Positions 18,456 through 26,778 are shown, numbered from the stretch's first letter. The stretch: DNA of 64,000 nt from Sporichthya brevicatena (GCF_039525035.1 NZ_BAAAHE010000017.1:1-64000), one strand, 5' to 3'. Notes: generated by a model from the sequence alone, not told the origin. Translations and numbers: made by a program.

Positions 18456-19606
18456 GCCCGTTCCTCCGTCTCGAAGCTCGGCCCGTCCGGCGCCGGACCG
18501 AAAGTCACCACTGCGGAAACGACCTCGCCCGCGCTGACCGCGGCGAGGCCGTCGTTGATCTCGTCCAGGGAGAAGCTGCGGGTCACCAGCTCGTCGAGCA
18601 ACAGCGCACCGGTGCGGTAGTGCTCGACCAGGAGCGGGATGTCGCGGTGCACGTCGGCCGAGCCGAACAGGCAGCCCTTCAACGTCTTGGCGCTCCCGAC
18701 CAGGCCGGTGAACTGCGGGAGATTGATCCGGACGTCGGGTCCACCCGCGCCGACGAGGACGACCTCGCCGCCCTTGCCGGTCATCCGGATCGCCTGATCC
18801 ACGGTCAGCTGGAGGCCCGCCGCCTCGATCGTCGTGTCCGTCCCGCGGCCGGCCGTCAGGTCCTTGACCGCCGCCAGGACGTCGACCTCGCCGGCGGTGA
18901 GCGTGTCCGTGGCGCCCACCCGCCGCGCGAGATCGAGCTTTTCCGGCACCAGGTCGACGGCGAGAATGCGTTCAGCACCCGCGATCCGCGCGCCCTGAAT
19001 GGCCATCAGACCTACGCTGCCGCAGCCGATCACGGCCACCGTGCCGCCCGGACGGATCGCGGCGGTGTTCAGCGCCGCTCCGACTCCGGTGAGCACCGCG
19101 CACCCGAGCAGCGCGGCCGGTGCGAACGGCATGTCGGCGCCGATGCCGACGACGGAGATCGCGGGCACGACCACACGTTCGGCGAAGGTACCCGCCGCGA
19201 CGAACTGGGCGACGGCGACACCGTCGGCCGTGCGCCACCGCGTCGTGCCGTCCATCAGTGCCCCGGTCAGCAGGACGCCGTCACCCTGCTCGCAGAGGCC
19301 GGGCTGCCCCCGCGTGCAGCGGTAGCAGACCCCGCACTGCGGCATCGCGGCGACGGCGACGCGGTCCCCGACCGTGACGGTCTCGACGCCCGGCCCCACC
19401 GCCTCGACGACCCCGGCGGCCTCGTGGCCGAGCACGATCGGCAGCGGGCTCGGGAGCGCACCGTTGCGGACGGAGGCGTCCGAGGCGCAGATTCCGGCCG
19501 CCGCGATGCGGACCGCGACCTCACCCGCCCGCGGCGGTTCCAGGACGAGTTCGCGCACCTCGAGCGGCTTCTCCAGCTGCGCGCAGACCGCCGCCCGGAC
19601 CGCCAT
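18452..19606 (-). CDS. Zinc-dependent alcohol dehydrogenase (MDR family)
   Basis: A 384-residue medium-chain dehydrogenase. Catalytic zinc ligands are seen in GICASDAS and GHEAAGVVEAVG, the structural-zinc loop in CGVCYRCTRGQPGLCE, and the NAD fold in VIGCGSVGLMAIQGA. It resembles class III / NDMA-type alcohol dehydrogenases. In the operon it precedes the acyl-CoA ligase, so it may oxidise an alcohol released by ester hydrolysis to the aldehyde. No aldehyde dehydrogenase lies in the island. ATG 19606 starts the transcript controlled by the operator at 19630-19647. Confidence 0.92.
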   Translation of the reverse strand: MAVRAAVCAQLEKPLEVRELVLEPPRAGEVAVRIAAAGICASDASVRNGALPSPLPIVLGHEAAGVVEAVGPGVETVTVGDRVAVAAMPQCGVCYRCTRGQPGLCEQGDGVLLTGALMDGTTRWRTADGVAVAQFVAAGTFAERVVVPAISVVGIGADMPFAPAALLGCAVLTGVGAALNTAAIRPGGTVAVIGCGSVGLMAIQGARIAGAERILAVDLVPEKLDLARRVGATDTLTAGEVDVLAAVKDLTAGRGTDTTIEAAGLQLTVDQAIRMTGKGGEVVLVGAGGPDVRINLPQFTGLVGSAKTLKGCLFGSADVHRDIPLLVEHYRTGALLLDELVTRSFSLDEINDGLAAVSAGEVVSAVVTFGPAPDGPSFETEERA

Positions 19607-19629
19607 CTCGAGCCCTTCCCGACCATTTT

Positions 19630-19676
19630 TTGAACGAGGTATCTCAATACTTTCCCGCAGGTGGGCGGCACGTCAA
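19630..19676 (-). promoter_or_regulatory. ADH-FadD-TetR operon promoter with operator
   Basis: On the minus strand TTGACG (19676-19671), 18 bases, then AAGTAT (19652-19647) precede the ADH. The palindrome TTGAACGAGGTATCTCAA (19630-19647 on plus; one base shorter in the centre than its relatives) directly follows the -10. The site is about 90 bases from the divergent monooxygenase operator. Confidence 0.55.
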
Positions 19677-19702
19677 CGGCTGACGACGGCTCGAGTCCGC
19701 AC

Positions 19703-19748
19703 TTGACGCGGACCTCGGCCCGCCTATTATTGAGACGTGCCGAGTCAA
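19703..19748 (+). promoter_or_regulatory. Baeyer-Villiger operon promoter with operator; leaderless start
   Basis: TTGACG (19703-19708), 16 bases and TATTAT (19725-19730) form a near-consensus sigma-A promoter. The predicted start of transcription, seven bases after the -10, is G19737, which is also the first base of the GTG start codon; no RBS is present. The palindrome TTGAGACGTGCCGAGTCAA (19730-19748) covers the start site and first codons. Confidence 0.6.
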
Positions 19749-21725
19749 AAAAGATGGTCTGCCGACATCCGGTCGGCGGCCGTGCCCTTGCGCACCGAGA
19801 TCGGCGACGACGAGTTGCGCAGCGCACTGCAGGAAGCGAACCTCCCGACGCTGCTCGCCGCGCTGGCCCAGCTCACCGGGGACGACACCTGGCTGACCGG
19901 GAGGTACCGGCCGACGAGCCCCCTCGGCGTCGACGACCACGACTCGGCGGGCCTGACCCCCGAGCTCCAGGCGCAGGCACGCGCGGAGGCCTTCACGGTG
20001 CTCCGCGCCTGGCACGACGGCGAGTTCGAAGCCGCGCCACCACCCTCGCCGGAGCGCCTGACCGAGATGCTGCACGTCTCGCTCGGCTCGTCCCAGCAAC
20101 TGCCGGCCGACTTGGGCGGCCTGCTGGCCGAGGAGTTCGGCGTCGCCGACCGCGACCCGGTGCCCCCGCCGGGCATGACGATCCGTCACATCGAGGTGCT
20201 GGTGATCGGCGCCGGTCTGTCGGGGCTGTGCGCCGCGGTCAAGCTCAAGAGGGCCGGCATCGCCTTCACGATTCTCGACAAGAATCCGGCCGTCGGTGGC
20301 ACCTGGCTGGAGAACGTCTACCCCGCCTGCGGCGTCGACACCCCGAGCCACCTCTACTGCTACTCGTTCGCCCAGTCGCCCAGCTGGTCGCGGTACTTCG
20401 CCAAGCGCGACGAGCTCTACGGCTACCTCGAAGAGGTCGCCGACCACTACGACCTGCGTCGCCACATCCGGTTCGACTCCGAGGTCGAGACGATGAGCTG
20501 GGACGAGGACACGCAGCAGTGGCGCGTGACCGTTCGCAGCTCCGCCGGCGAGCGCGACACCCTCACTGCGAACGCGGTCATCAGCGGCGTCGGCCTGCTG
20601 AACCGGCCGTCGATCCCGGCGATCCCCGGGCTGGAGACGTTCGCCGGCCCGAGTATGCACACCGCGAACTGGGACACCTCGGTGGACGTGACCGGCAAGC
20701 GGGTCCTCGTCATCGGCACCGGCGCCAGCGCAATGCAACTCGTGCCGGCGATCGCGGGCACCGCTGCTCATGTGACGGTCTTTCAGCGTTCCCCTCAGTG
20801 GGGCCTGCCGAACCCCAACTACATGCGCGAGACCAGCGAGGCGACGCGGACGCTGATGGCGCACGTCCCGTTCTACCTGGGTTGGTACCGCCTGCGGCTG
20901 GTCTGGAACTTCGGCGACCGGCTCTACCCGGCGCTGCAGATCGACCCCGACTGGCCGCACCCGGAGCGCGCCGTCAACCGCAGCAACGACAAGCACCGCG
21001 AGTACCTCACGGAGTACATCCGCTCCGAGCTCGGCGACCGGCAGGACCTGCTTGACAAGTGCCTGCCGACCTACCCGCCGTACGGCAAGCGCCCGCTGCT
21101 GGACAACGGCTGGTTCCGCACGATGACCCGCGACGACGTGACGCTGTGCACGGACCCGGTCGTCGAGGTGCGGGAGCACAGCGTCGTCGATGCGAACGGC
21201 GTCGAGCACCCGGCGGACATCCTCGTGCTGGCCACGGGATTTCAGGCGGTGCGCGTGCTCGGTCCGATGGAGGTTCGCGGCCGGTCCGGCAAGAGCCTGC
21301 GCGAGGTCTGGGGCGAGGACGACGCCCGTGCCTACCTCGGCACCACCGTGCCGGACTTCCCCAACTTCTTCCTGCTGCTCGGCCCGAACACCTTCGCCGC
21401 GCACGGCGGCAGCGCGGCACTGACGATCGAGATGCAGGTCCGCTACGTCATGTCGTTGCTGCTGACGCTCGCGAGCGGCGAGACGAGCAGCATCGAGGTA
21501 CGGCAGGAGGTCTTCGAGGCCTACGACCGCCGGATCAGCGACGCGCTCACCCGCACGATCTGGTCACACCCGGGCATGACGACGTACTACCGGAACGCCG
21601 CCGGACGCATCGTGATCCCGATGCCCTGGACCAACGTCGAGTTCTGGCAGATGACGCACGACGTGAACCTCGACGACTTCCACCTCACGCCGGCCACGGA
21701 TCCGGCGCCGGTCCAGGCCGGCTGA
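19737..21725 (+). CDS. Flavin-containing Baeyer-Villiger monooxygenase (4-hydroxyacetophenone monooxygenase-like)
   Basis: A 662-residue FAD/NADPH enzyme that inserts oxygen next to a ketone to give an ester or lactone. The FAD Rossmann motif VIGAGLSGLC lies at about 157-166, GGTWLENVYPACGVD follows, the Baeyer-Villiger fingerprint FAGPSMHTANWD is at about 302-313, and the NADPH motif VLVIGTGASAMQ comes after it. The 150-residue N-terminal extension (IGDDELRSALQEANLPTLLAAL) is the hallmark of the HAPMO subgroup, which acts on aryl and some linear ketones. GTG 19737 fits the promoter as a leaderless start; GTG 19782 is the alternative. It is translationally linked to the hydrolase behind it. 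Confidence 0.94.
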   Translation: MPSQKRWSADIRSAAVPLRTEIGDDELRSALQEANLPTLLAALAQLTGDDTWLTGRYRPTSPLGVDDHDSAGLTPELQAQARAEAFTVLRAWHDGEFEAAPPPSPERLTEMLHVSLGSSQQLPADLGGLLAEEFGVADRDPVPPPGMTIRHIEVLVIGAGLSGLCAAVKLKRAGIAFTILDKNPAVGGTWLENVYPACGVDTPSHLYCYSFAQSPSWSRYFAKRDELYGYLEEVADHYDLRRHIRFDSEVETMSWDEDTQQWRVTVRSSAGERDTLTANAVISGVGLLNRPSIPAIPGLETFAGPSMHTANWDTSVDVTGKRVLVIGTGASAMQLVPAIAGTAAHVTVFQRSPQWGLPNPNYMRETSEATRTLMAHVPFYLGWYRLRLVWNFGDRLYPALQIDPDWPHPERAVNRSNDKHREYLTEYIRSELGDRQDLLDKCLPTYPPYGKRPLLDNGWFRTMTRDDVTLCTDPVVEVREHSVVDANGVEHPADILVLATGFQAVRVLGPMEVRGRSGKSLREVWGEDDARAYLGTTVPDFPNFFLLLGPNTFAAHGGSAALTIEMQVRYVMSLLLTLASGETSSIEVRQEVFEAYDRRISDALTRTIWSHPGMTTYYRNAAGRIVIPMPWTNVEFWQMTHDVNLDDFHLTPATDPAPVQAG

Positions 21726-21727
21726 CC

Positions 21728-22549
21728 GTGCCTCGCCTCGAGGTCGAACCCGGCGTCGAGATCCACGTCGAGGACCACCGGCCCGCGGAGGGCGCGGGCC
21801 GGCCGGTCCTGTTCGTCGCCGGCTTCGGTCTGCACTCCGACGCGTGGCAGGGTCAGGTCCATCCCCTCACCACCGCGGGCTACCGCGCCCTCGCCCTCGA
21901 CGTCCGGGGGACGGGTCAGTCGTCGAAGCCGTTGAACGACTACGGCATGGACCGACTCGCCGCCGACGTCGTCGCGGTGCTCGACCGTCTGGACCTGCGC
22001 CACGTCACGCTCGTCGGCTGGTCGTTCGGGGCACAGATCGCCATGCGCGCCGCGGTCACCGCGCCGGAGCGCCTGGCTCAACTGGTGTTCGTCGGCTCCA
22101 ACGCGGTGCGCGCGAGCGCGAGCGCGGAGTTCCCGTTCGGCGGGGACGCCGCGGACCTCGAGGCGCGGCTCGTCCGGCTGGAGCGGACCAAGCGCATCGA
22201 GACGCGGCGGCGCACGATCGCCTCCGCGTTCCGTGTCGAGCCCGACCCCGACGTGCTCGGCTGGCTGCTGCGCATGCAGCTGCAGATGCCGTCGTGGGCG
22301 GCGATCGCCTGCTACCGGACCTACCTGCACACGGACCAGATCGCGGACGTCGGGGCGCTCAAGCTCCCGGTTCTGCAGATCATGGGCGCCGTCGACCCGG
22401 TGTCCCCGATCGCGGGCGCGGCCTGGCTGCAGCAACGCCTGCCGGACGGCCGGCTGGTGGAACTCGACTGCGGGCACTACCCGATGCTCGAAGTTCCCGA
22501 GGCCTTCGACGAGACGCTGCTGACCTTCCTCGCCGAGGTCGAGACGTGA
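21728..22549 (+). CDS. Alpha/beta hydrolase, probable ester hydrolase partner of the monooxygenase
   Basis: A 273-residue alpha/beta hydrolase: oxyanion FVAGFGLHSDAW, nucleophile elbow GWSFGA, acid in MGAVDPVSP, His in DCGHYPMLE. GTG 21728 lies two bases after the monooxygenase stop. Pairing of a Baeyer-Villiger enzyme with a hydrolase is well known (the ester or lactone product is opened at once), so that role is proposed here. Confidence 0.9.
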   Translation: MPRLEVEPGVEIHVEDHRPAEGAGRPVLFVAGFGLHSDAWQGQVHPLTTAGYRALALDVRGTGQSSKPLNDYGMDRLAADVVAVLDRLDLRHVTLVGWSFGAQIAMRAAVTAPERLAQLVFVGSNAVRASASAEFPFGGDAADLEARLVRLERTKRIETRRRTIASAFRVEPDPDVLGWLLRMQLQMPSWAAIACYRTYLHTDQIADVGALKLPVLQIMGAVDPVSPIAGAAWLQQRLPDGRLVELDCGHYPMLEVPEAFDETLLTFLAEVET

Positions 22550-23373
22550 GCGCCCCGGTCACCACCGAGGAGCGCACGGTCCGGGCGGGCCGCCACGACC
22601 TGCGCGTCTCCGTCGCCGGGCCGGCGGAGAGCAGCGGCACGCCGTTGCTGCTCGTCAACGGGCTCGGCGGACACGTCCGGATGTGGGACCCGCTGCGCCG
22701 CCATCTGACGGGGATTCGGACGTTCGCCTTCGACGCCCCCGGAACCGGGGAGTCGCCCACCCCGACGCTTCCGCTCGGGATCGCCGGGTCGGCGCGGATG
22801 CTGACGAAGCTGATGGACGCCCTCGAGCTCGACCGGGTCGACGTCCTCGGCTACTCCCTCGGCGGGATGATCGCGCAACAGCTCGCGTGGACGTCGCCGC
22901 GACGGGTCCGTCGCGTGGTCCTGATGTCGACGAACACCGGGTGGGGCAGCATCCCCTCGCACCCGATCGCCTTCGCCGGTCTGCTCTCGATGCGGCGCCT
23001 GCGCGACCCCCAGCACTACGCCGCCCTGGCGCCGAAGCTGCTCGGCGGCGAGATGCGCCGCAACCCCGACCTCGTCCAGCAGGCCGCTGCGCTGCGGACG
23101 ACCGAGTCCCCCGACACCCGCGGCTACCTCTACCAGATGCTGGCGGTCACGACCTGGTCGACGATGCCGATGCTCCGCCTGATCCGGCAGCCGACGCTCG
23201 TCGTGAACGGCGACGACGACCCACTGGCCCGCCCGGTCAACGCGAAGGCGATCGCCGCGCTGATCCCCCACGCCGAACTGCACCTGGTGCGCGGCGCCGG
23301 GCACCATCTGTTCCTCGAACGTCCGGACGAGGTGAGCTCCGTGATCGACGACTTCCTGGCGGCGGGGCAATGA
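22546..23373 (+). CDS. phaZ: Intracellular poly(3-hydroxyalkanoate) depolymerase-like alpha/beta hydrolase (PhaZ)
   Basis: A 275-residue protein with the layout of medium-chain-length PHA depolymerases: LLLVNGLGGHVRMWDPL, lipase box GYSLGG, the PhaZ-type insert (DPQHYAALAPKLLGGEMRRNPDL), then QPTLVVNGDDDPL and the His in GAGHHLFLERP. The close likeness to Pseudomonas PhaZ in the last 130 residues and its position before phaC support the call. GTG 22546 overlaps the previous stop (GTGA). An alternative is a general esterase. Confidence 0.75.
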   Translation: MSAPVTTEERTVRAGRHDLRVSVAGPAESSGTPLLLVNGLGGHVRMWDPLRRHLTGIRTFAFDAPGTGESPTPTLPLGIAGSARMLTKLMDALELDRVDVLGYSLGGMIAQQLAWTSPRRVRRVVLMSTNTGWGSIPSHPIAFAGLLSMRRLRDPQHYAALAPKLLGGEMRRNPDLVQQAAALRTTESPDTRGYLYQMLAVTTWSTMPMLRLIRQPTLVVNGDDDPLARPVNAKAIAALIPHAELHLVRGAGHHLFLERPDEVSSVIDDFLAAGQ

Positions 23374-23612
23374 TCGGGCGCCGCCTGGAAGCGGCCCTCG
23401 GCACGCGCACCGCGACCGACCTGCTGCTGCGCGGCTTCCGGTTGCAGGGTTCGGTGACGCGCCTGGTCGAACGCCCGGCGGGCGCGGTGCTGCACGCGGT
23501 GAACCTGCCGACCCGGGGCGACGTCGCTGCCCTGCGCCGTCAGCTGGCGAGCACCCGTGAGGAACTGGCGGAGCTCTCGCGGCGGTTGGAGGACGGGGCG
23601 CCGCCGCGATGA
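23370..23612 (+). CDS. Small PhaE-like protein, candidate PHA synthase subunit
   Basis: An 80-residue protein linked by ATGA overlaps to both phaZ and phaC. Residues about 45-76 (NLPTRGDVAALRRQLASTRE and the following ELAELSRRLE) form a heptad-patterned coiled coil starting with LPTR. The end of class III PhaE subunits and of some phasins has the same form (LPTRxEVDxLxRRLxEL), and in that family this tail contacts PhaC. PhaE itself is about 350 residues, so this would be a minimal version. It could instead be a granule-binding phasin fragment. No other domain is visible. Confidence 0.6.
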   Translation: MIGRRLEAALGTRTATDLLLRGFRLQGSVTRLVERPAGAVLHAVNLPTRGDVAALRRQLASTREELAELSRRLEDGAPPR

Positions 23613-24691
23613 GCGCGGTCGGCCCGATCGCCTGGGTGACCCGAGAGGTCGGCCGCAGCGTCGGGCGGTTCCGCAACGGCGTCCGCTACCTCGCCGGGAC
23701 CGAGTTCGCGCCGATCGGTCCGACGCCGAGTCGCGTCGTGTGGCGGGAGGGCAAGGCGGAGCTGCGGCACTACAGCGGACACGGCCTGGGTCCCGAACCG
23801 CGGCTGGGTCCACCGGTCGTCGTGCTCGGTGGGCTGGTCGGACGGTCCTACATCTTCGACCTGCACACCGGGAACAGCTTCGTCGCGCGGATGCTCGAGG
23901 CGGGCTTCGACACCTTCGTGCTCGACTGGGGGATCCCGGACGCCGACGACTGCGCGAACACCCTGGAGACCTACCTGGCGCGGTACCTCCCCCGCGCCCT
24001 GCGCGCCGCACAGCGCGAGACCGGCAGCGCCGAGCTCAGCGTTCTCGGCTACTGCATGGGCGGCACCATGGCGCTGCAGGCGCTGGCCGCGGACCCCGCC
24101 GCGCCGGTGCGCAACCTCGTCGTCATCGCGACGCCGGTGGACTTCCGTCACCTCGGCGCGATGGTCGACGCCGTCGCCGAGCGTCGACTGGACCCCGCGA
24201 CCGTCCTCGACTCCGACGGGAACGTCCCGGCCGCGCTGATCGCGGCGTTCTTCTCCGTGCTCAAGCCGACCGCGCCGGTGGTCAAGTATTCGAATCTCTG
24301 GCAGAACCTTTGGAACGAGGAGTATCTGAAGGGTTATCAGGCCCTCAACCGGTGCTTCGAGCAGCACTCACCCCTGCCCGGTGGCTTCTTCCTCCAGATC
24401 GCCGATCAGTGGATACAGGCGAACGCGTTCGTCACCGACTCGCTGCGTCTCGACGGCCGCGCCGTCCACCTCGCGGACCTGACGATGCCCGTCCTGATCG
24501 TGACCGGCGACCGCGACGAACTCGTGCCCGCCGGCGCGACCGGCCCGCTCGCGGACCTGTTGACCGGCACGAAGCCCGAGACCCTCGAGCTCTCCGCCGG
24601 CCACGCCAGCCTGACCACCGGCCGCACCGCCGCCCGCCACACCGTGCCGCGGATCCTCGGCTGGCTCGCCGACCACAGCGACCCCCGCTGA
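23609..24691 (+). CDS. phaC: Class III poly(R)-hydroxyalkanoic acid synthase subunit PhaC
   Basis: A 360-residue PHA synthase of class III length. The lipase-like box GYCMGG places the nucleophile at Cys149, the same number as in the Allochromatium enzyme; the acid is in TGDRDELVP (Asp303) and the base in SAGHASL (His332). It polymerises 3-hydroxyacyl-CoA into polyester granules and in class III needs a PhaE partner, which the small gene before it may supply. It is the last gene of the monooxygenase operon and is followed by a strong hairpin terminator. Confidence 0.88.
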   Translation: MSAVGPIAWVTREVGRSVGRFRNGVRYLAGTEFAPIGPTPSRVVWREGKAELRHYSGHGLGPEPRLGPPVVVLGGLVGRSYIFDLHTGNSFVARMLEAGFDTFVLDWGIPDADDCANTLETYLARYLPRALRAAQRETGSAELSVLGYCMGGTMALQALAADPAAPVRNLVVIATPVDFRHLGAMVDAVAERRLDPATVLDSDGNVPAALIAAFFSVLKPTAPVVKYSNLWQNLWNEEYLKGYQALNRCFEQHSPLPGGFFLQIADQWIQANAFVTDSLRLDGRAVHLADLTMPVLIVTGDRDELVPAGATGPLADLLTGTKPETLELSAGHASLTTGRTAARHTVPRILGWLADHSDPR

Positions 24692-24713
24692 CCCCCGCTG
24701 ACCCCCTGTCGGA

Positions 24714-24757
24714 AAAGGGTGACACCCCTTACTCCGCAGTAAGGGGTGTCACCCTTT
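24714..24757. terminator. Long perfect hairpin terminator, repeat family copy
   Basis: Left arm AAAGGGTGACACCCCTTACT (24714-24733), loop CCGC, and a perfectly complementary right arm (24738-24757). It lies between convergent phaC and SDR genes. Each arm contains its own near-palindrome, and all 44 bases are identical to 60797-60840. Confidence 0.85.
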
Positions 24758-24812
24758 CTTGACCGCAGGTCGGCCGCCCCGTCGCCGACCGCGGTGTGGC
24801 GGTGTGCCGCGG

Positions 24813-25580
24813 TCAGGTCGTGTTGATCAGACCGCCGTCGACGAGCAGCGAGGAGCCGGTCATGTAGCGGGCGTGGTTGCTGCACAGCAGGGCGATCGCG
24901 TCACCGATCTCGTCGGGACCGGCGGGGCGGCCCATCGGGATCGGGAAGACCTGAGCCGCCATTTCGGCGGGGAGACCGAAGTCGCCGGTGACGAGTTCGG
25001 TCGTGATGACGCCGGGGTGGATCGCGTTGACCCGGATTCCCTTCGGCGCCAGGGCCTGCGCCGCGGAGTAGGTCATCAGCTTGATGGCGCCCTTCGAGCT
25101 GCTGTACGCCGCGACGCCGGCACTGCCCGCGAAGCCGAGGATGCTGGAGACGTTGACGATGACGCCGGCGCCCTTCTCGGCCATCTTCTTCGCCGCGGCC
25201 TGCGTGCCGAAGAACGCGCCCTTGGCGTTGGTGTCCATCTGGCGGTCGTAGTCCTCCTCGGTGATGTCGAGGAAGTCCTTCGGGATCACGATGCCGGCGT
25301 TGTTCACCATGATGTCGATGCCGCCGAACTCGTCGGCGGCGGCGACCGCCGCCTCGAGGTCCGCCGGCCGCGAGACGTCGCAGGAGACAAAGCGACCCTC
25401 GGCGCCGTGCTCGGCGACGGCCTCCTGGGTCGGGGTCCCACCCTCCCGCGGGTCCTTGCGGATGTCGGCCACCACGACGGCCTTCGCACCCTCGCGCGCG
25501 AGCGCGAGCGCAGCCGCACGTCCGATGCCGCTCGCCGCTCCGGTGACGACTGCGACCTTGCCCTCGACCAGTCCTGCCAT
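24813..25580 (-). CDS. SDR-family oxidoreductase
   Basis: A 255-residue classical short-chain dehydrogenase: TGAASGIGRA cofactor loop, NNAG, catalytic Ser in NVSSILGFAG and YSSSK, and PG in HPGVITTEL. FabG-like in form but with an Asp-type NAD pocket (VVVADIRKDP). Substrate unknown. It is divergent from a second SDR across a 93-base region with a palindromic operator, so the two are probably controlled together. Confidence 0.9.
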   Translation of the reverse strand: MAGLVEGKVAVVTGAASGIGRAAALALAREGAKAVVVADIRKDPREGGTPTQEAVAEHGAEGRFVSCDVSRPADLEAAVAAADEFGGIDIMVNNAGIVIPKDFLDITEEDYDRQMDTNAKGAFFGTQAAAKKMAEKGAGVIVNVSSILGFAGSAGVAAYSSSKGAIKLMTYSAAQALAPKGIRVNAIHPGVITTELVTGDFGLPAEMAAQVFPIPMGRPAGPDEIGDAIALLCSNHARYMTGSSLLVDGGLINTT

Positions 25581-25623
25581 CTGCGCTGCGCTCCTTTACG
25601 TCGCGAGATCTCCGCCCCTATTC

Positions 25624-25640
25624 TGCGACACATCGTCGCA
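25624..25640. promoter_or_regulatory. Palindromic operator between two divergent SDR genes
   Basis: TGCGAC-ACATC-GTCGCA is a perfect 6-base inverted repeat with a 5-base spacer, centred between the divergent starts (25580 and 25674). No regulator gene lies next to it, and it differs from the island operator. Confidence 0.5.
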
Positions 25641-25673
25641 ATATTTCTAGGGTGCGGGCCGAAGGAGCAACCG

Positions 25674-26444
25674 ATGACGGCAGCAGGAGCGCTCGACGGC
25701 CAGGTCGCGCTGATCACCGCGGCCGCGGGCGCGGGCATCGGCCGGGCGACGGCGCGGACGCTGGCACTCGCCGGCGCGGACGTCGTCATCACCGATCTCG
25801 ACGCGGGCCGGACCGCGAAGGTCGCGGACGCGCTCGCCGAGGAGACCGGGCGCAAGATCGTCGGCCGGCCGCTCGACGTGCGGGACGAGGCGGCGATCAC
25901 CGCGCTCGTCGACGAGGTGCTCGCCGACCGCGGCCGGATCGACCTGCTCGTGAACAATGCGGGGACCTCGGAGCCGGCGCCGCTGTGGGAGACGTCGACC
26001 GAGTCGTGGCACCGGGTGCTCGACGTCTGTCTGACGGGGCACTTCCTGCTGATGCGAGCGGTCCTGCCGCACATGATCGAGCGCGGGTCGGGCTGCATCG
26101 TCAACATCGCCTCGATCGAGGCGTGGACCGACGTCATCCCCGACAACGTCGTCTACCAGACCGCGAAGTCCGGGGTCGTGGGGCTCACGCGCGCGACGGC
26201 CGCGCAGGTCGGCCGCTTCGGGGTCCGCGTCAACGGCGTCGCCCCCGGGCTGGTCCCGAACCCGTTCCTGTCCCGGATGATCCCCGCCGACGACCTGCGG
26301 CGCCTGCACGAGCGCGCCCCGCTGCAGCACACCATCACGCCGGAGGACATCGCCAACGCGGTGCTGTTCCTCGCCGGCGACTCCGGCCGGTCGATCACCG
26401 GCGAGACGATCAACGTCTCCTCCGGCGCCTACATGCGGGCCTGA
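25674..26444 (+). CDS. SDR-family oxidoreductase
   Basis: A 256-residue short-chain dehydrogenase: TAAAGAGIGRATA cofactor loop (the usual TGxxxGIG is TAAAGAGIG), NNAGTSEPAP, Ser in NIASIEAWTD, YQTAK, and GETINVSSGAYM at the end. Distinct from the divergent SDR in the cofactor loop and C-terminus. ATG 25674 has GAAGGAG upstream. Substrate unknown. Confidence 0.9.
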   Translation: MTAAGALDGQVALITAAAGAGIGRATARTLALAGADVVITDLDAGRTAKVADALAEETGRKIVGRPLDVRDEAAITALVDEVLADRGRIDLLVNNAGTSEPAPLWETSTESWHRVLDVCLTGHFLLMRAVLPHMIERGSGCIVNIASIEAWTDVIPDNVVYQTAKSGVVGLTRATAAQVGRFGVRVNGVAPGLVPNPFLSRMIPADDLRRLHERAPLQHTITPEDIANAVLFLAGDSGRSITGETINVSSGAYMRA

Positions 26445-26463
26445 CCACCGCCACGTCGGGGCG

Positions 26464-26778
26464 TCAGTGCGCCAGCTTGAGCCCCACGACCCCGGCGACG
26501 ATCGCGAGCAGGCAGAGGATCCGGGCGAGGGACGCCGGCTCGTCGAGGGCGACCATGCCGTAGAGCGCGGTGCCGGTCGCGCCGATGCCCACCCACACCG
26601 CGTAACCGGTGCCGACGGGCAAGGTGCGCAGCGCGTAGGCCAGGCCGATCATGCTGAGCACCACGGCGACGGCGAACAGCACCGACGGCCCGAGGCGGGT
26701 CAGGCCACGGGACTGGGCGAGCGCCGAGGCCCAGACGGCTTCGAGCAGCCCGGAGATCACGAGAACGAACCACGCCAT
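26464..26778 (-). CDS. SMR-family exporter, probable guanidinium exporter (Gdx/SugE type)
   Basis: A 104-residue, four-helix small multidrug resistance protein. Glu13 in SGLLEAVWA is the conserved proton/substrate residue, and the W-A-x-x-L-x-x-S-x-G-x-T pattern after it matches the Gdx (SugE) branch, which exports guanidinium rather than drugs. The guanidine-III riboswitch directly upstream supports that function strongly. ATG 26778 has GGAGG upstream. Confidence 0.9.
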   Translation of the reverse strand: MAWFVLVISGLLEAVWASALAQSRGLTRLGPSVLFAVAVVLSMIGLAYALRTLPVGTGYAVWVGIGATGTALYGMVALDEPASLARILCLLAIVAGVVGLKLAH

